Origin: Tepidimonas fonticaldi
GTDB lineage: Bacteria; Pseudomonadota; Gammaproteobacteria; Burkholderiales; Burkholderiaceae_C
Assembly (NCBI RefSeq): GCF_007556755.1
Contig: NZ_VJOO01000020.1
Span: 1 to 57,875, forward strand
Length of the DNA stretch: 57,875 bases
Direction of reading: 5' to 3'
Shown piece after piece: positions 19,963 to 30,290 of the stretch. The position numbers and the translations under genes are program-made. Each line of letters starts with the position of its first letter. Position 1 is the stretch's first letter. Below the pieces are notes generated by a model. That model was not told where the DNA came from. It ran no database searches and was given only the letters and a program-made list of their open reading frames with translations.

Positions 19963-19991
19963 AAACCCGTTGGCGTTGGGCCAACGGGTTT
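19963..19991. terminator. Intrinsic terminator shared by convergent transcripts
   Basis: A perfect 11-bp stem, AAACCCGTTGG with CCAACGGGTTT, surrounds a 7-base loop. It lies between the CoA-transferase (plus) and the initiator tRNA (minus). Reading minus, the 3' side runs into TTTTTTG; reading plus, into TTTGAATGTTTG. It could stop both transcripts. Confidence 0.8.
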
Positions 19992-19998
19992 GAATGTT

Positions 19999-20075
<77 letters not shown>

Positions 20076-20087
20076 TCAGAAGCCAGA

Positions 20088-20116
20088 ATTATAGCACGAT
20101 TATTCGGCTTTGTCGC
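20088..20116 (-). promoter_or_regulatory. Promoter of the initiator tRNA
   Basis: On the minus strand, GCGACA (20111-20116) and a perfect TATAAT (20088-20093) are separated by 17 bases. Transcription would start around 20081, a few bases before the mature tRNA. The -35 lies inside the end of rplQ. This would allow fMet tRNA synthesis independent of the ribosomal operon. Confidence 0.6.
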
Positions 20117-20501
20117 CAGCCGCCGCAGCGTCGGCCGCCGGCTCGGCGCGATCGACCAGTTCCATGTAGGCCATCGGCGCATTGTCGCCAACGCGGAAGC
20201 CCATCTTCAGGATGCGCGTGTAGCCGCCCGGGCGGTTCTGGAAGCGCGGGCCCAGCTCGTTGAACAGCTTGACCACCGTGTCGCGGTCGCGCAGGCGGTC
20301 GAAGGCCAGACGGCGGTTGGCCAGCGTCGGGGTCTTGGCCAGCGTGATCAGCGGCTCGACGACGCGGCGCAGTTCCTTGGCCTTGGGCAGCGTGGTCTTG
20401 ATGGCCTCGTGCTTGAGCAGCGAGTTGGCCATGTTGCGCAGCATCGCCTGGCGGTGCGAGCTGGTGCGGTTGAGTTTGCGCAGTCCGTGTCCGTGACGCA
20501 T
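20100..20501 (-). CDS. rplQ: 50S ribosomal protein L17
   Basis: Large-subunit protein of 133 residues with the invariant start [20 protein letters not shown]. The Ala/Glu-rich tail (residues 121-133) is longer than the E. coli core, as in relatives. Last gene of the alpha-operon part of this superoperon. Confidence 0.97.
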   Translation of the reverse strand: MRHGHGLRKLNRTSSHRQAMLRNMANSLLKHEAIKTTLPKAKELRRVVEPLITLAKTPTLANRRLAFDRLRDRDTVVKLFNELGPRFQNRPGGYTRILKMGFRVGDNAPMAYMELVDRAEPAADAAAAGDKAE

Positions 20502-20579
20502 GGTAGGTTCCTTTCTGTCTTGTCACCGGCGGCCGGATCAGGTACCGCCGGGGGTCACTGGGTTGAGGGAAAACCCGGG

Positions 20580-21566
20580 TCAGTGCTTTTCCAGACCCGC
20601 CGGCGGCCAGTTGTCGAGCTTCATGCCCAGCGTCAGGCCGCGCGAAGCCAGCACTTCCTTGATCTCGTTGAGCGACTTGCGACCCAGGTTGGGGGTCTTG
20701 AGCAGCTCGTTTTCGGTGCGCTGGATCAGATCACCGATGTAGTAGATGTTCTCGGCCTTGAGGCAGTTGGCCGAACGCACGGTCAGCTCCAGCTCGTCGA
20801 CCGGACGCAGCAGGATCGGATCGAACGCCGGAGCGCCGGCCTTGGCACCGGCACCGGCTTCGAACGCCGCGCCGCCCTCGAGCTGCGCGAACACCGACAG
20901 TTGCTCGACCAGGATCTTGGCCGCGGCGCGCACCGCCTCCTCCGGGCCGATGGCGCCGTTGGTCTCGATGTCCAGCACCAGCTTGTCCAGATCGGTGCGC
21001 TGCTCGACGCGGGCGTTTTCCACCGCGTAGCTGACACGCTTGATCGGCGAGAACGAGGCGTCCAGCACGATGCGGCCGATGCTGTTGCGGTGGTCGTCGC
21101 CCTTGCGCAGGTTGCCCGGCACATAGCCGCGGCCCTTCTCGACCTTGATCTGCATGTCCAGCTTGGCGCCGGGCGCGAGCGTGGCGATCGGATGCTCGGG
21201 GTTGAGGATCTCGACGTCGTGCGGCGTCTGGATGTCGCCGGCCGTGACCACGCCCTCGCCTTCCTTGCGCAGGCTCAGCGTCACCTCGTCGCGGTTGTGC
21301 AGCTTGAACACCACCCCCTTGAGGTTGAGCAGGATGTGCACCACGTCCTCCTGCACCCCGTCGATGGTGGAAAATTCATGCACCACGCCCGCGATCGTGA
21401 CCTCCGTCGGTGCGTGCCCGACCATCGACGACAGCAGCACCCGCCGCAGCGCGTTGCCCAGCGTGTGGCCATAGCCCCGCTCGAAGGGCTCGAGCGTCAC
21501 CTCGGCGCGATTGGCCGACAGGCGCTCGACTTGGATGGTCTTGGGTTTGAGCAGGTTATTCAGCAT
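20580..21566 (-). CDS. rpoA: DNA-directed RNA polymerase alpha subunit
   Basis: RNA polymerase assembly and activator-contact subunit; 328 residues. N-terminal dimerisation domain with [19 protein letters not shown] (about 30-48); C-terminal domain with [19 protein letters not shown] and [14 protein letters not shown]. The start MLNNLLKP at 21566 is the family start; an ATG at 21620 lies in the spacer. It lies between rpsD and rplQ. Confidence 0.97.
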   Translation of the reverse strand: MLNNLLKPKTIQVERLSANRAEVTLEPFERGYGHTLGNALRRVLLSSMVGHAPTEVTIAGVVHEFSTIDGVQEDVVHILLNLKGVVFKLHNRDEVTLSLRKEGEGVVTAGDIQTPHDVEILNPEHPIATLAPGAKLDMQIKVEKGRGYVPGNLRKGDDHRNSIGRIVLDASFSPIKRVSYAVENARVEQRTDLDKLVLDIETNGAIGPEEAVRAAAKILVEQLSVFAQLEGGAAFEAGAGAKAGAPAFDPILLRPVDELELTVRSANCLKAENIYYIGDLIQRTENELLKTPNLGRKSLNEIKEVLASRGLTLGMKLDNWPPAGLEKH

Positions 21567-21677
21567 TCGGACTTCCTTCAATACCCTCGGCTCGTTACAC
21601 CGATAAGGCCGATGGAGCACAAAATCCCGGATCCCGCGGGATGCGGAATCCGGGCTCTAATGGGGCACGCCCGAGGA

Positions 21678-22301
21678 TCAACGCGAGTACAGTTCGACGA
21701 TCAGCGATTCGTTGATGTCGGCGCCGAATTCGTCGCGGTCCGGCACCTTCTTGAAGACGCCTTCGCACTTGTCGGCCGCCACTTCGACCCAACCCGGGAA
21801 ACCGATCTGCTTGGCCAGCTCCAGCGCTTCCTTGACGCGGTTCTGGTTGCGGGCCTTCTCGCGCACGGCAACGACATCCCCCGCGCTCACCAAGTAGGAC
21901 GGGATGTTGACCGTCTGGCCATTGACGCTGATGCCTTTGTGCGAGACGAGCTGGCGGGCTTCGGCGCGGGTGGAGGCAAAGCCCATGCGGTAGACGACGT
22001 TGTCCAGACGCGACTCGAGGATGGACAGCAGGTTCTGACCGGTGTTGCCACGGCGGCGGTCGGCCTCGGCAAAGTAGCGGCGGAACTGACGCTCCAGCAC
22101 GCCGTACATGCGCTTGACCTTTTGCTTCTCGCGCAGCTGCAGACCGAAGTCCGAGGTGCGGGAGCCCGAGGTGCGGCCGTGCTGGCCAGGCTTGGTGTCG
22201 AACTTGGCCTTGTCGCTGATGGAGCGGCGCGCGCTCTTCAGGAACAGGTCGGTGCCTTCACGGCGGGAGAGCTTGGCCTTGGGGCCGAGGTAACGTGCCA
22301 C
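21678..22301 (-). CDS. rpsD: 30S ribosomal protein S4
   Basis: Primary 16S rRNA-binding protein, 207 residues, with the S4 RNA-binding domain ([20 protein letters not shown] onward). The GTG start at 22301 gives the family N-terminus [16 protein letters not shown]. In E. coli S4 represses its own operon. Here it is separated from rpsK by 255 bases with a promoter-like sequence, so it may sit behind its own long leader. Confidence 0.96.
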   Translation of the reverse strand: MARYLGPKAKLSRREGTDLFLKSARRSISDKAKFDTKPGQHGRTSGSRTSDFGLQLREKQKVKRMYGVLERQFRRYFAEADRRRGNTGQNLLSILESRLDNVVYRMGFASTRAEARQLVSHKGISVNGQTVNIPSYLVSAGDVVAVREKARNQNRVKEALELAKQIGFPGWVEVAADKCEGVFKKVPDRDEFGADINESLIVELYSR

Positions 22302-22508
22302 TGGTGATCCTTTCCGTACTGCCGCAACCCACCCCGACCGGGGCCATTGCGGGAGCCAGCGGGTGGGTGCGACGCCGACGGGGATGTTCGTTCGGTCGCC
22401 CGGGTATCGACCCCGGGCCTGTCGTCGCACCAGCCCACGCTGGCGGTGGTCTAAACATCGATGCCACCCGACGAACCGGCGCGGGCGGCGCTCAAAGAAA
22501 AGCTTGCT

Positions 22509-22539
22509 ATTGTAGCGCGCTCGACGGCCGCTGTGTCAA
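22509..22539 (-). promoter_or_regulatory. Promoter in the rpsK-rpsD spacer
   Basis: Minus-strand TTGACA (22534-22539, perfect) and TACAAT (22509-22514) with a 19-base spacer, longer than ideal. It would drive rpsD-rpoA-rplQ with a leader of about 200 bases before the rpsD GTG. The rest of the spacer (22302-22500) has short GC inverted repeats but no gene that I can support. Confidence 0.55.
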
Positions 22540-22556
22540 GCGGCCAATCGCCCGCA

Positions 22557-22961
22557 TCAGATGCGGCGACGCTTCGGGGGGCGGCAGCCGTTGTGGGGCA
22601 CCGGCGTGACGTCGGAGATGGACGTGATCTTGATGCCCAGCGCGCCCAGCGCGCGCACCGACGACTCGCGACCCGGGCCGGGGCCCTTGATCTCGACGTC
22701 CAGGTTCTTGATGCCCTGCTCCATCGCGGCACGGCCCGCCGCCTCGGAGGCGACCTGCGCGGCAAACGGGGTGGACTTGCGCGAACCCTTGAAGCCCTGA
22801 CCACCCGCCGACGCCCAGGCCAGCGCATTGCCCTGGCGGTCGGTGATGGTGATGATGGTGTTGTTGAACGACGCGTGCACGTGCGCGATGCCGTCGGCGA
22901 TGTTCTTGCGAACCTTCTTGCGCACGCGGGCCGCGGCGTTGGCGGAAGGAGACTTGGCCAT
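22557..22961 (-). CDS. rpsK: 30S ribosomal protein S11
   Basis: Platform protein of the small subunit, 134 residues. Conserved stretches: [38 protein letters not shown] and the C-terminal [15 protein letters not shown]. Lies 21 bases after rpsM. Confidence 0.97.
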   Translation of the reverse strand: MAKSPSANAAARVRKKVRKNIADGIAHVHASFNNTIITITDRQGNALAWASAGGQGFKGSRKSTPFAAQVASEAAGRAAMEQGIKNLDVEIKGPGPGRESSVRALGALGIKITSISDVTPVPHNGCRPPKRRRI

Positions 22962-22982
22962 GACTGTCCTTTATGCGGCGGA

Positions 22983-23348
22983 TTACTTCTTCAGCGGCTG
23001 AGCGGCTTTGCGCGGACCCTTGCGCGTGCGCGCATTGGTCTTGGTGCGCTGACCACGCACCGGCAGGCCACGGCGGTGACGGAAACCGCGGTAGCAGCCG
23101 ATGTCCATCAGGCGCTTGATGTTCATCGTCACCTCACGACGCAGGTCGCCCTCGATCGTGAGCCGACCGACCTGCTCACGCACCTTTTCGAGTTCGGCGT
23201 CGGACAGGTCCTTGATCTTCTTCGAATACGGAATCCCGCAGGCGTCGCAGATCAGGCGCGCACGGGTGCGGCCGATGCCATAGATCGCCGTCAGGCCGAT
23301 CTCGGCGTGCTTGTGCGGCGGGATGTTGATACCAGCGATACGTGCCAT
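22983..23348 (-). CDS. rpsM: 30S ribosomal protein S13
   Basis: Small-subunit head protein contacting tRNA, 121 residues. Start [19 protein letters not shown] and C-terminus [19 protein letters not shown] are typical. Follows rpmJ by 18 bases. Confidence 0.97.
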   Translation of the reverse strand: MARIAGINIPPHKHAEIGLTAIYGIGRTRARLICDACGIPYSKKIKDLSDAELEKVREQVGRLTIEGDLRREVTMNIKRLMDIGCYRGFRHRRGLPVRGQRTKTNARTRKGPRKAAQPLKK

Positions 23349-23366
23349 GGTGGTCCTCTACTCGAA

Positions 23367-23480
23367 TCAGCCTTGACGCTGCTTGTGTCGCGGGTCGGTG
23401 CAAATCACGCGCACGACGCCATGGCGACGGATGATCTTACAGTTGCGGCACATTTTCTTGACGGAAGCCGAAACTCGCAT
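23367..23480 (-). CDS. rpmJ: 50S ribosomal protein L36
   Basis: A 37-residue zinc-ribbon protein, [19 protein letters not shown] at the start, with the ligands C11, C14, C27 and His32. It retains the full set of zinc ligands. It sits in its usual place between infA and rpsM. Confidence 0.95.
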   Translation of the reverse strand: MRVSASVKKMCRNCKIIRRHGVVRVICTDPRHKQRQG

Positions 23481-23510
23481 GTTGCTCTCCTAAAAACGAA
23501 AATCGGTCGC

Positions 23511-23729
23511 TCACTTGGCGCGAAACACGATGCGGGCGCGGGTCAGGTCGTACGGTGTGAGCTCGACCTTGACCTTGTCCCCGGGCAGGATGCGGATGTA
23601 GTGCATCCGCATCTTGCCGGAGATGTGCCCCAGCACGACATGCCCGTTTTCCAGTTTGACCCGGAAGGTGGCATTGGGGAGGTTTTCGATCACCTCACCC
23701 TGCATCTCGATGACGTCGTCCTTCGCCAT
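23511..23729 (-). CDS. infA: Translation initiation factor IF-1
   Basis: A 72-residue OB-fold factor that blocks the ribosomal A site during initiation. The start [13 protein letters not shown] at 23729 is the family start; an in-frame ATG four codons upstream overlaps secY. Ends [10 protein letters not shown]. Lies 4 bases after secY. Confidence 0.96.
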   Translation of the reverse strand: MAKDDVIEMQGEVIENLPNATFRVKLENGHVVLGHISGKMRMHYIRILPGDKVKVELTPYDLTRARIVFRAK

Positions 23730-23733
23730 GTTC

Positions 23734-25050
23734 TTACGCACCCGTGGCCTTGAACGAGGCCTTCTTCAACAGCGACTCGTACTGCTGCGACATCATGTAG
23801 TTCTGCACCTGCGCCCAGAAGTCCATCGTCACCACGACGATGATCAGCAGGGACGTGCCGCCGAAATAGAACGGCACGTTGTACTTCAGGATCAGAAACT
23901 CCGGCAGCAGGCACACCAGCGTGATGTAGACGGCGCCGGCCAGCGTCAGCCGCAGCAGAATCTTGTCGATGTAGCGCGCGGTCTGGTCGCCGGGACGGAT
24001 CCCGGGGATGAACGCGCCGCTCTTCTTCAGGTTGTCGGCCGTCTCGCGGCTGTTGAACACGAGCGCCGTGTAGAAGAAGCAGAAGAACACGATCGCCGTG
24101 GCGTAGAACGCCACATAGATCGGCTGTCCCGGCGACAGGGCCGAGGCCAGATCGCGCAACCAGCGGGTGCCGTCGCCCGTGCTCATCCAGCTCACCAGCG
24201 TGGTGGGCAGCAGGATGATCGACGAGGCGAAGATCGGCGGAATCACACCGGCCATGTTGAGCTTGAGCGGCAGGTGCGACGACTGGCCGCCGTAGACCTT
24301 GTTGCCGACCTGGCGGCGCGCGTAGTTCACCAGAATGCGGCGCTGGCCGCGCTCGATGAAGACCACGCCATAGGTCACCACGATCACCAGCGCGACGATG
24401 AAGATCGCCGCCAGGATGCTCATGGCGCCGGTGCGCACCAGCTCCAGCAGGCCGCCGATGGCGTTGGGCAGACCGGCCGCGATACCCGCGAAGATCAGGA
24501 TCGAAATGCCGTTGCCCAGGCCGCGCTCGGTGATCTGCTCGCCCAGCCACATCAGGAACATCGTGCCCGCCACCAGGCTGACCACCGCGGTAAAGCGGAA
24601 CGTCAGGCCGGGGTCGATCACCAGACCGGGCGAGCCCTCCAGCGCCAGCGCAATGCCCAGCGCCTGGAAGACCGCCAGCAGCAAGGTGCCGTAGCGCGTG
24701 TACTGGGTGATCTTGCGACGACCGGCCTCGCCTTCTTTCTTGAGCTGCTCGAACGTCGGCACGACGTAGGTCATCAGTTGCATGATGATCGACGCCGAGA
24801 TGTACGGCATGATCCCGAGCGCGAACACCGTGAAGCGCGACAGCGCCCCGCCCGAGAACATGTTGAACAGACTCAGGATGCCGCCCTGCTGACCCTTGAA
24901 CAGCTGTTCGAGCTGAACGGGGTCGATGCCCGGCACGGGGATGTGCGCCCCGATCCGGTACACCACCAGGGCCAGCAGCAGGAACACCAGCCGGCGACGC
25001 AGGTCGCCGAACTTGCCGGTCTTGGCGAGAGTCGTTGCGTTGGTGGCCAC
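23734..25050 (-). CDS. secY: Protein translocase subunit SecY
   Basis: Channel of the Sec translocon, 438 residues with ten helices. Seen: [14 protein letters not shown] in helix 1 and plug region, [30 protein letters not shown], and cytoplasmic loops with [20 protein letters not shown]. Placed after rplO as in other bacteria. Confidence 0.97.
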   Translation of the reverse strand: MATNATTLAKTGKFGDLRRRLVFLLLALVVYRIGAHIPVPGIDPVQLEQLFKGQQGGILSLFNMFSGGALSRFTVFALGIMPYISASIIMQLMTYVVPTFEQLKKEGEAGRRKITQYTRYGTLLLAVFQALGIALALEGSPGLVIDPGLTFRFTAVVSLVAGTMFLMWLGEQITERGLGNGISILIFAGIAAGLPNAIGGLLELVRTGAMSILAAIFIVALVIVVTYGVVFIERGQRRILVNYARRQVGNKVYGGQSSHLPLKLNMAGVIPPIFASSIILLPTTLVSWMSTGDGTRWLRDLASALSPGQPIYVAFYATAIVFFCFFYTALVFNSRETADNLKKSGAFIPGIRPGDQTARYIDKILLRLTLAGAVYITLVCLLPEFLILKYNVPFYFGGTSLLIIVVVTMDFWAQVQNYMMSQQYESLLKKASFKATGA

Positions 25051-25079
25051 GAGCGATCCCGGGTGCGTGGTACGACCGA

Positions 25080-25511
25080 TCAGGCCACCGAGCCGCCCGC
25101 CGCCTCGATGGCAGCCTTGGCGCCGGCCGTGGCCGCGACGTTGGTCAGCTTGACGGCGATGCTGAGCTCACCGGTCTTGATGACCTTGACCTTCTTGGCC
25201 AGTTGGGGTACGAGCCCGGCCTGCTTCAGGGTGAGCAGGTCGACCTCGGCCTGACCCAGCGCCTGCAGGTCAGCCAGCGTCACTTCGGCGTTGAACTTGA
25301 GCGCCTGCGACTTGAAGCCGCGCTTGGGCAGGCGGCGCTGCAGCGGCATCTGACCGCCTTCGAAGCCGACCTTGTGGAAGCCGCCCGAGCGGGACTTCTG
25401 GCCTTTGTGGCCGCGGCCCGCCGTCTTGCCCAGACCGGAACCGATGCCACGGCCGACGCGGCGGCGGGGCTTCTTCGAGCCCGCAGCGGGCTTGAGGGTG
25501 TTGAGTTCCAT
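25080..25511 (-). CDS. rplO: 50S ribosomal protein L15
   Basis: Large-subunit assembly protein of 143 residues. Start [20 protein letters not shown] and the glycine-rich [20 protein letters not shown] are typical. Confidence 0.97.
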   Translation of the reverse strand: MELNTLKPAAGSKKPRRRVGRGIGSGLGKTAGRGHKGQKSRSGGFHKVGFEGGQMPLQRRLPKRGFKSQALKFNAEVTLADLQALGQAEVDLLTLKQAGLVPQLAKKVKVIKTGELSIAVKLTNVAATAGAKAAIEAAGGSVA

Positions 25512-25524
25512 CTCGAGACTCCGA

Positions 25525-25707
25525 TCAGAGCACCTGAACCAGGTAGCTCACCTTGTTGATCATGCCGCGCACGGCAGGGGTGTCCTGCAGCTCGCGCACG
25601 CTGCCCAGCTTGCGCAGGCCCAGCCCGCGCACCGTGGCGCGGTGGGACTCTTTGCAGCCGATCGGGCTGCGCACGAGCTTGACTTTGACGGTGTTGGGGG
25701 TCGTCAT
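25525..25707 (-). CDS. rpmD: 50S ribosomal protein L30
   Basis: A 60-residue protein, [20 protein letters not shown] near the start and [14 protein letters not shown] at the end. Lies between rpsE and rplO. Confidence 0.96.
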   Translation of the reverse strand: MTTPNTVKVKLVRSPIGCKESHRATVRGLGLRKLGSVRELQDTPAVRGMINKVSYLVQVL

Positions 25708-25720
25708 GGTGTTCTCCCGA

Positions 25721-26239
25721 TCAGGCCACGAGTTCCTCGACCGACTTGCCGCGCTTGGCGGCGATCTCGGCCGGCGTGGTCGACTTGCGCAGGGCGTCCA
25801 GCGTCGCGCGCACCAGGTTGTACGGGTTGGTCGAGCCGTGGCTCTTGGCCACGACGTCGGTGATGCCCATGACCTCGAAGACGGCGCGCATCGGACCGCC
25901 GGCGATGATGCCGGTCCCCTTGGGGGCGGGCATCATGATGACGGTGGAGGCGCCGTGGTGGCCCTTGACCTCGTGGTGCAGCGTGCCGCCCTTGAGCGAC
26001 ACCTTGAACATGCTGCGACGCGCCTCGTCCATGGCCTTTTGCACGGACACCGGCACTTCACGCGCCTTGCCCTTGCCCATGCCGATGCGGCCGTCGCCAT
26101 CGCCCACCACGGTCAGCGCCGCGAAACCCATGATGCGGCCACCCTTGACCACCTTGGTCACGCGGTTGACCGAGATCATCTTCTCGCGCAGGCCGTCGTC
26201 GTTGGCCTCGGTCTTCACGTTAGCTTGCATTTTTGCCAT
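25721..26239 (-). CDS. rpsE: 30S ribosomal protein S5
   Basis: A 172-residue protein of the decoding-fidelity region. Seen: [20 protein letters not shown], the double-stranded-RNA-binding fold, and [19 protein letters not shown]. The start MAKMQ at 26239 fits relatives; a GTG three codons upstream (26248) is possible but is only three bases from GGAG. Confidence 0.95.
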   Translation of the reverse strand: MAKMQANVKTEANDDGLREKMISVNRVTKVVKGGRIMGFAALTVVGDGDGRIGMGKGKAREVPVSVQKAMDEARRSMFKVSLKGGTLHHEVKGHHGASTVIMMPAPKGTGIIAGGPMRAVFEVMGITDVVAKSHGSTNPYNLVRATLDALRKSTTPAEIAAKRGKSVEELVA

Positions 26240-26256
26240 TTGCGTCACCCGCTCCG

Positions 26257-26622
26257 TCAGAATTGCAGGCCGGCTTCACGCGCGGCTTCGGCCAGGGCCT
26301 TGACGCGGCCGTGGTATGCGAAGCCCGAGCGGTCGAACGCCACCTTCTCGATGCCGGCCGCCTTGGCCTTCTCGGCAATGCGCTTGCCGATCAGGGCCGC
26401 CGCCGCGGTGTTGCCGCCCTTGCCGGCACCGCCGAGCTGGGCACGGACTTCGGGCTCCAGCGTGGAGGCCGACGCCAGCACGCGCGCGCCATCGCCCGAG
26501 ATGATGTTGGCGTAGATGTGCAGGTTGGTGCGGTGCACCGCCAGGCGCACGGCGCCCTGCTGGGCGATGCGGATGCGGGTCTGCCGCGCGCGACGCAAAC
26601 GCTGTTCTTTCTTGGTCAACAT
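26257..26622 (-). CDS. rplR: 50S ribosomal protein L18
   Basis: 5S rRNA-binding protein of 121 residues. Start [19 protein letters not shown] and end [20 protein letters not shown] are typical. Confidence 0.97.
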   Translation of the reverse strand: MLTKKEQRLRRARQTRIRIAQQGAVRLAVHRTNLHIYANIISGDGARVLASASTLEPEVRAQLGGAGKGGNTAAAALIGKRIAEKAKAAGIEKVAFDRSGFAYHGRVKALAEAAREAGLQF

Positions 26623-26633
26623 GTTCGCAGTCC

Positions 26634-27167
26634 TTACTTCTTCTTGGTCTCTTTGATGACGACCTTCTCATCCGCATACCGGATGCCCTTGCCCTTGTAG
26701 GGCTCGGGGGGACGCACCGAACGGACCTCGGCGGCCACCTGGCCCACGCGCTGGCGATCCGCGCCCTTGATCAGGATCTCGGTCGGGCTCGGGGTCTCGG
26801 CCTTGACGCCCGCGGGCATCTCAATCTCGACCGCGTGCGAGAACCCGACGTTGAGGTTGAGTTTGGTGCCTTGGGCGGCGGCCTTGTAGCCCACGCCCAC
26901 CAGCGTCAGCTTGCGCTCGAAGCCCTTGCTGACACCGACGACCATGTTGTTGACGAGCTGGCGCACAGTACCGCTGAGCGCGCTGGCTTCGCGGGTTTCG
27001 TCCGCCGGGGCGAACGTCAGCGTGCCGCCGTCCTGGACCACCTGGACCCGGGGATTGAGCGGCAGGCTCAGCGCGCCGAGCGCGCCCTTGACGTTGATGC
27101 TGTCCTGGCCAATCGCCACCTCGACGCCTTGCGGGATGGTGATGGCGGCTTTCGCTACACGAGACAT
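26634..27167 (-). CDS. rplF: 50S ribosomal protein L6
   Basis: A 177-residue protein. Start [19 protein letters not shown] at 27167 and C-terminal [17 protein letters not shown] are typical. Longer in-frame starts lie in the spacer after rpsH. Confidence 0.97.
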   Translation of the reverse strand: MSRVAKAAITIPQGVEVAIGQDSINVKGALGALSLPLNPRVQVVQDGGTLTFAPADETREASALSGTVRQLVNNMVVGVSKGFERKLTLVGVGYKAAAQGTKLNLNVGFSHAVEIEMPAGVKAETPSPTEILIKGADRQRVGQVAAEVRSVRPPEPYKGKGIRYADEKVVIKETKKK

Positions 27168-27192
27168 TTGCGTTGCTCCTTCCTGCCTCGCA

Positions 27193-27588
27193 TCAGGCGA
27201 CGTAGCACAACACTTCGCCACCCACGCCGGCGGCGCGCGCCTTGCGGTCGGTCATCACGCCCTTGGGCGTGGTGACGATGGCCACACCCAGACCGTTCAT
27301 GACCTGGGGGATGGACTTGGCGCCGCGGTAGACGCGCAGGCCCGGGCGGCTGACGCGCTCGATGCGCTCGATGACAGGACGCCCGGCGTAGTACTTCAGG
27401 GCGATTTCCAGCTCTTTCTTGCCGTCGGCCTCTTTCACCTGGAAGCCGTCGATGTAACCCTCGTCCTTCAGCACCTGTGCGATGGCGGTCTTCAGCTTGG
27501 AAGCCGGCATCGTCACGACGGCCTTGTCCACCATCTGCGCATTGCGGATGCGGGTCAGCATGTCGGCGATCGGATCACTCATGCTCAT
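27193..27588 (-). CDS. rpsH: 30S ribosomal protein S8
   Basis: A 131-residue 16S rRNA-binding protein, in E. coli the translational repressor of the spc operon. Start [18 protein letters not shown] and end [11 protein letters not shown] are typical. Confidence 0.97.
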   Translation of the reverse strand: MSMSDPIADMLTRIRNAQMVDKAVVTMPASKLKTAIAQVLKDEGYIDGFQVKEADGKKELEIALKYYAGRPVIERIERVSRPGLRVYRGAKSIPQVMNGLGVAIVTTPKGVMTDRKARAAGVGGEVLCYVA

Positions 27589-27608
27589 TTGGGGTTCTCC
27601 TTCGCGCC

Positions 27609-27914
27609 TTACCAGCTGGCCTTGGTCACGCCGGGGATTTCACCGGCAAAGGCCAGCTCGCGAATCTTGGTGCGGGCCAGACCGAATTGCTTGAACGTGC
27701 CACGCGGACGACCGGTGATCTCGCAGCGGTTGCGCTGGCGGGTCGGGTTCGCGTTGCGGGGCAGCTTCTGCAGCGCCGCGCGGGCGGCGTCACGCTCCTC
27801 GTCGGAACGCTTGGCGTCCTTGGCGATGGCCTTCAACTCGTTGTATTTGTTGGCGAACTTGGCGACCAGTTTGTCGCGCTTGAGTTCACGCTGGAGCAAA
27901 GCTTGCTTAGCCAC
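27609..27914 (-). CDS. rpsN: 30S ribosomal protein S14
   Basis: A 101-residue S14 of the long, zinc-free type: the region before CEITGRPRG lacks the CxxC pairs of the short form. The GTG start at 27914 gives the family N-terminus [16 protein letters not shown]. Confidence 0.95.
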   Translation of the reverse strand: MAKQALLQRELKRDKLVAKFANKYNELKAIAKDAKRSDEERDAARAALQKLPRNANPTRQRNRCEITGRPRGTFKQFGLARTKIRELAFAGEIPGVTKASW

Positions 27915-27922
27915 GGACCACC

Positions 27923-28462
27923 TCAGTTCTTGAACGGGAAACGGAAACCGGCGAGCAGCGCCTTGCACTCGTCGTCGGTCTTGGCCGTCGTCGTGATGCT
28001 GATGTTCAGACCACGCACCGCATCGACCTTGTCGTACTCGATTTCCGGAAAGATGATCTGCTCTTTGACGCCGATGTTGTAGTTGCCACGGCCGTCGAAC
28101 GCGCGCCCCGAAATACCGCGGAAGTCGCGCACGCGCGGCAGCGCGATGGTGACGAAGCGGTCCAGGAATTCGTACATGCGGGCACCGCGCAGCGTGACCA
28201 TGCAGCCGATCGGCTGGCCTTCGCGGATCTTGAAGCCGGCGATGGCCTTGCGGGCACGGGTCACGACGGGCTTCTGGCCGGCGATCTTGGTCAGGTCGGC
28301 GACGGCGTTTTCCAGCACCTTCTTGTCGGCCACGGCCTCACCCACGCCCATGTTGAGCGTGATCTTGGTGATGCGCGGCACCTCCATGACGGACTGGTAG
28401 CCGAACTGCGCCTTGAGCGCCGGCGCGATTTTGTCGCGGTAGAGTTGTTGGAAACGTGCCAT
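27923..28462 (-). CDS. rplE: 50S ribosomal protein L5
   Basis: 5S rRNA-binding protein of 179 residues: [20 protein letters not shown] and [18 protein letters not shown] are diagnostic. The start at 28462 (MARFQQLY) fits relatives. An ATG at 28468 overlaps the rplX stop (ATGA) and is an alternative with closer AAGG. Confidence 0.95.
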   Translation of the reverse strand: MARFQQLYRDKIAPALKAQFGYQSVMEVPRITKITLNMGVGEAVADKKVLENAVADLTKIAGQKPVVTRARKAIAGFKIREGQPIGCMVTLRGARMYEFLDRFVTIALPRVRDFRGISGRAFDGRGNYNIGVKEQIIFPEIEYDKVDAVRGLNISITTTAKTDDECKALLAGFRFPFKN

Positions 28463-28464
28463 GG

Positions 28465-28785
28465 TCATGCCACCTTGATTTCTTCGCCGCTGGACTTGTA
28501 GACGCGCACTTTCTTGCCGTCGGCCAGCACCTTGATGCCCACGCGGTCGGCCTTGCCCGTCACCGGGTTGAAGATCGCGACGTTGGACTGGTGGATGGGC
28601 ATGGTCTTCTCGACGATGCCACCGGGCACGCCCTTGAGCGGATTGGGACGCACGTGCTTCTTGACCACGTTGACCCCTTCGACGACCACGCGCTGCTCAT
28701 CGGCGCGGCGCAGCACCTTGCCGCGCTTGCCCTTGTCGCGCCCCGTGATGACGATGACTTCGTCGCCTGTACGGATCTTGTTCAT
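28465..28785 (-). CDS. rplX: 50S ribosomal protein L24
   Basis: Assembly-initiating large-subunit protein, 106 residues, with the KOW motif ([18 protein letters not shown], residues 8-25). Follows rplN by 9 bases. Confidence 0.97.
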   Translation of the reverse strand: MNKIRTGDEVIVITGRDKGKRGKVLRRADEQRVVVEGVNVVKKHVRPNPLKGVPGGIVEKTMPIHQSNVAIFNPVTGKADRVGIKVLADGKKVRVYKSSGEEIKVA

Positions 28786-28794
28786 GACGGTTCC

Positions 28795-29163
28795 TCAGAG
28801 AACTTCGGGCGCCAGGGACACGATCTTCATGAAACGCTCGGTGCGCAGCTCGCGCGTGACCGGGCCGAAGATGCGGGTGCCGATCGGCTCCAGCTTGTTG
28901 TTGAGCAGCACGGCGGCGTTGCCGTCGAACTTGATGAGCGCGCCATCGGGGCGGCGAATGCCCTTGGCCGTGCGCACCACGACCGCGTTGTAGACCTCGC
29001 CCTTCTTGACGCGGCCACGCGGCGCGGCTTCCTTGATGCTGACCTTGATGATGTCGCCCACGCTGGCATAGCGGCGCTTAGAGCCGCCGAGCACCTTGAT
29101 GCACATCACGGACTTGGCACCCGTGTTGTCAGCAACATCGAGTCGAGTTTGCGTTTGGATCAT
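28795..29163 (-). CDS. rplN: 50S ribosomal protein L14
   Basis: A 122-residue protein at the subunit interface; start [20 protein letters not shown] is invariant in the family. First gene of the spc-type operon here. The S10-operon genes that usually lie upstream are absent; proC is divergent instead. Confidence 0.97.
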   Translation of the reverse strand: MIQTQTRLDVADNTGAKSVMCIKVLGGSKRRYASVGDIIKVSIKEAAPRGRVKKGEVYNAVVVRTAKGIRRPDGALIKFDGNAAVLLNNKLEPIGTRIFGPVTRELRTERFMKIVSLAPEVL

Positions 29164-29334
29164 GATGTAGTCCCAACTTGAATCCCTGGGCCACCGCGGC
29201 CTAGGCGATCAGTCTTGGGCCCGTCGTCGCAGGCGCCGCTCAGCGACCGGCCGGCTACGCGCCGACACGATCCGCTGCGCTGCCACCGTGCTTCGGTGGG
29301 CAGATGGTCTTCACCCAATCAGGCGAAGCCGCAT

Positions 29335-29363
29335 ATTGTCGCGGGCTTCGGCGCGCCTGTCAA
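29335..29363 (-). promoter_or_regulatory. Promoter of the rplN ribosomal superoperon
   Basis: On the minus strand TTGACA (29358-29363, perfect) and GACAAT (29335-29340) are exactly 17 bases apart. Transcription would start near 29328, leaving a leader of about 165 bases before rplN. The leader contains short GC-rich inverted repeats but no gene that I can support. Confidence 0.75.
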
Positions 29364-29402
29364 CCCCCCTGTATACCTCCAGATTGGCCGACAATGCGGG
29401 GC

Positions 29403-30269
29403 ATGACTTCCGATTCGCCCCTGTCCCTGTCGTCCCCCACCCCGTCGTCGCCCCTGCTCGGTCAGCGCATCGCGTTCATCGGCGGGGGCAACATGGCCAG
29501 CGCCCTGATCGGCGCGCTGCTGCAGGCCGGCTGCCGCCCGGCGGACATCGCCGTCGTCGATCCCGGCGAGGCCGCGCGCGAGCGGCTGCGCGAACGCTTC
29601 GGCGTGCACACGCTGGCGGGCGCAGACCCGGCGCTGACGGGCTGCCGGCTGGCGGTGTGGGCGGTCAAGCCCCAGACCTTCCGCGAGGCCGCGGCCGCTG
29701 CAGCCCCCCACCTGGGCGGTGCGCTGCACCTGAGCGTGGCCGCCGGCATCCGCTGCGCGAGCATGCGGGCGTGGCTGGGCAGCGACCGCATCGTGCGCAC
29801 CATGCCCAACACACCGGCGCTGGTCGGGCTGGGGATGACCGGGGTGTATGCCCTGCCCGGTGTGACGGCCGAGGACCGGGCGCTGGCCGAGGCGCTGATC
29901 GCCGGCACCGGGCGCTGGGTGTGGGTGGCCAACGAGGCGGCGCTGGATGCGGTCACCGCGCTGTCCGGCTCCGGCCCGGCCTACGTGTTTTATTTTCTGG
30001 AAGCGATGCGCGAAGCCGGCACCGCCATGGGGTTGCCGGCCGAGGTGGCGCTGGAGCTGGCGGTCGGCACCTTCATCGGGGCCGCCCGGCTGGCCCAGGA
30101 CGCGGGCGAACCCCCCGAGGTGCTGCGCGAGCGCGTCACGTCCAAGGGAGGCACGACCGCCGCCGCGCTGGCCGCGCTGGAGGCGGCCGGGGTGAAAGAC
30201 GCCTTCATCGGCGCGATGCACGCGGCGCGCCAGCGCGCGCAAGAACTGGGCGACGCCTTCGGCGCCTGA
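29403..30269 (+). CDS. proC: Pyrroline-5-carboxylate reductase
   Basis: Last step of proline synthesis, NAD(P)H-dependent; 288 residues. The N-terminal Rossmann fold has IAFIGGGNMASALIGALL (about 22-39). Catalytic-region motifs are AVKPQ, TMPNTPALVGLGMTG, LSGSGPAYVFYFLEAM and VTSKGGTTAAAL. A Ser/Pro-rich extension of about 20 residues precedes the fold. GACAAT (29390-29395) ends 7 bases before the ATG and no Shine-Dalgarno is visible, suggesting a leaderless message. Confidence 0.95.
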   Translation: MTSDSPLSLSSPTPSSPLLGQRIAFIGGGNMASALIGALLQAGCRPADIAVVDPGEAARERLRERFGVHTLAGADPALTGCRLAVWAVKPQTFREAAAAAAPHLGGALHLSVAAGIRCASMRAWLGSDRIVRTMPNTPALVGLGMTGVYALPGVTAEDRALAEALIAGTGRWVWVANEAALDAVTALSGSGPAYVFYFLEAMREAGTAMGLPAEVALELAVGTFIGAARLAQDAGEPPEVLRERVTSKGGTTAAALAALEAAGVKDAFIGAMHAARQRAQELGDAFGA

Positions 30270-30290
30270 GGCCGGGCGGATGCCCGCCCG

